From Ianthella basta (Eukaryota; Porifera; Demospongiae; Verongiida; Ianthellidae): a DNA stretch of 64,000 nucleotides. A program made the translations under genes and the position numbers. The number at the start of each line of letters is the position of its first letter. Position 1 is the stretch's first letter. The notes beneath the pieces were generated by a model, which was not told the origin of the DNA, ran no database searches, and was given only the letters and a program-made list of their open reading frames with translations. Of this stretch, positions 63,746-64,000 are shown in pieces. The stretch is from contig OZ025873.1 in assembly GCA_964019415.1 (NCBI GenBank), forward strand, positions 2,916,982-2,980,981. Reading direction: 5' to 3'.

Positions 63746-64000
63746 CTAGTACACCAACACAAATGACTGGAGTGATCCCATGTAACAGTGTGCATGTACA
63801 TACACACACACTTGTAACTTGTAACTTGTAAGTTGTAATACCGCAGCCAAGACTTGGCTACAAGGACCCCATTAATGGGGTAAGCCAGCAGGTGGCAACA
63901 AGACCGGTGGCACCATCGGCTGCGGAGACACCAGCCTTATCACCCAAGTTGCATGGCCCCTCGGTGCAGTAGGGGTACTCATCTATGTATGGGTTTGCAA
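63746..64000. other. TPR intron with an unclassified sequence at the window edge
   Basis: The stretch from about 63825 begins with three cttgta-type direct repeats and contains small palindromes (gccaagacttggc, ccccattaatgggg). It then runs off the window. It looks like the end of an interspersed repeat, but I recognise no family. Confidence 0.35.

Overview
The window is nuclear DNA of an invertebrate animal. Spliceosomal GT-AG introns, mostly 60-400 bp, interrupt genes for metazoan proteins (Tubby/TULP, TIPRL, USP53/54, TPMT, stefin-type cystatin, nucleoporin TPR). Gene spacing is tight: about 100 bp separates TULP from TIPRL and TIPRL from the USP gene. CA/GT microsatellites, fold-back elements and retrotransposons sit in introns and intergenic gaps. 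A sponge or another early-branching animal is my best guess; nothing in the window proves it.

Left part (1-29417, + strand): the 3' part of a giant gene. One exon runs in frame from base 1 to 25107 and is followed by two more exons (25225-27850 and 28099-29417). Together they encode at least 9,683 residues made almost only of tandem domains of about 124 aa; I count 78 domain starts. The domains resemble the SbsA/Big_5 type of bacterial Ig-like domain, with an added conserved DLNxIK...LATS...TFLS segment. They are organised in a higher-order pattern: blocks of 11 and 12 domains alternate, giving a 23-domain, roughly 8.6-kb super-unit that can be followed by paired-cysteine domains and other markers. 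This array is the most unusual feature of the window.

Middle part (29808-42145): four compact genes. A small coiled-coil protein of unknown identity (+) is followed by a Tubby-like gene (-, 14 exons, 545 aa) placed head to head with TIPRL (+, 7 exons, 255 aa). A USP53/USP54-type ubiquitin-protease-family gene follows (+, 16 exons, 762 aa). I traced each splice junction by hand and the reading frames close; only the first Tubby exon and the first TIPRL donor are uncertain.

Right part (42146-64000): a gene-poor stretch with a fold-back element. It is followed by a TPMT-like methyltransferase gene (-) whose 5.6-kb first intron carries two retrotransposons: one with a nearly full-length reverse transcriptase / restriction-like endonuclease ORF lying between two TAA microsatellites, and one decayed LINE with a mutated catalytic motif. 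Next are a two-exon cystatin (stefin) gene (-) and the 3' two-thirds of a TPR nuclear-pore basket gene (-, about 33 exons, about 1,595 codons), which continues beyond the right edge.

The genes do not form a pathway; they are ordinary housekeeping neighbours of the giant repeat gene.
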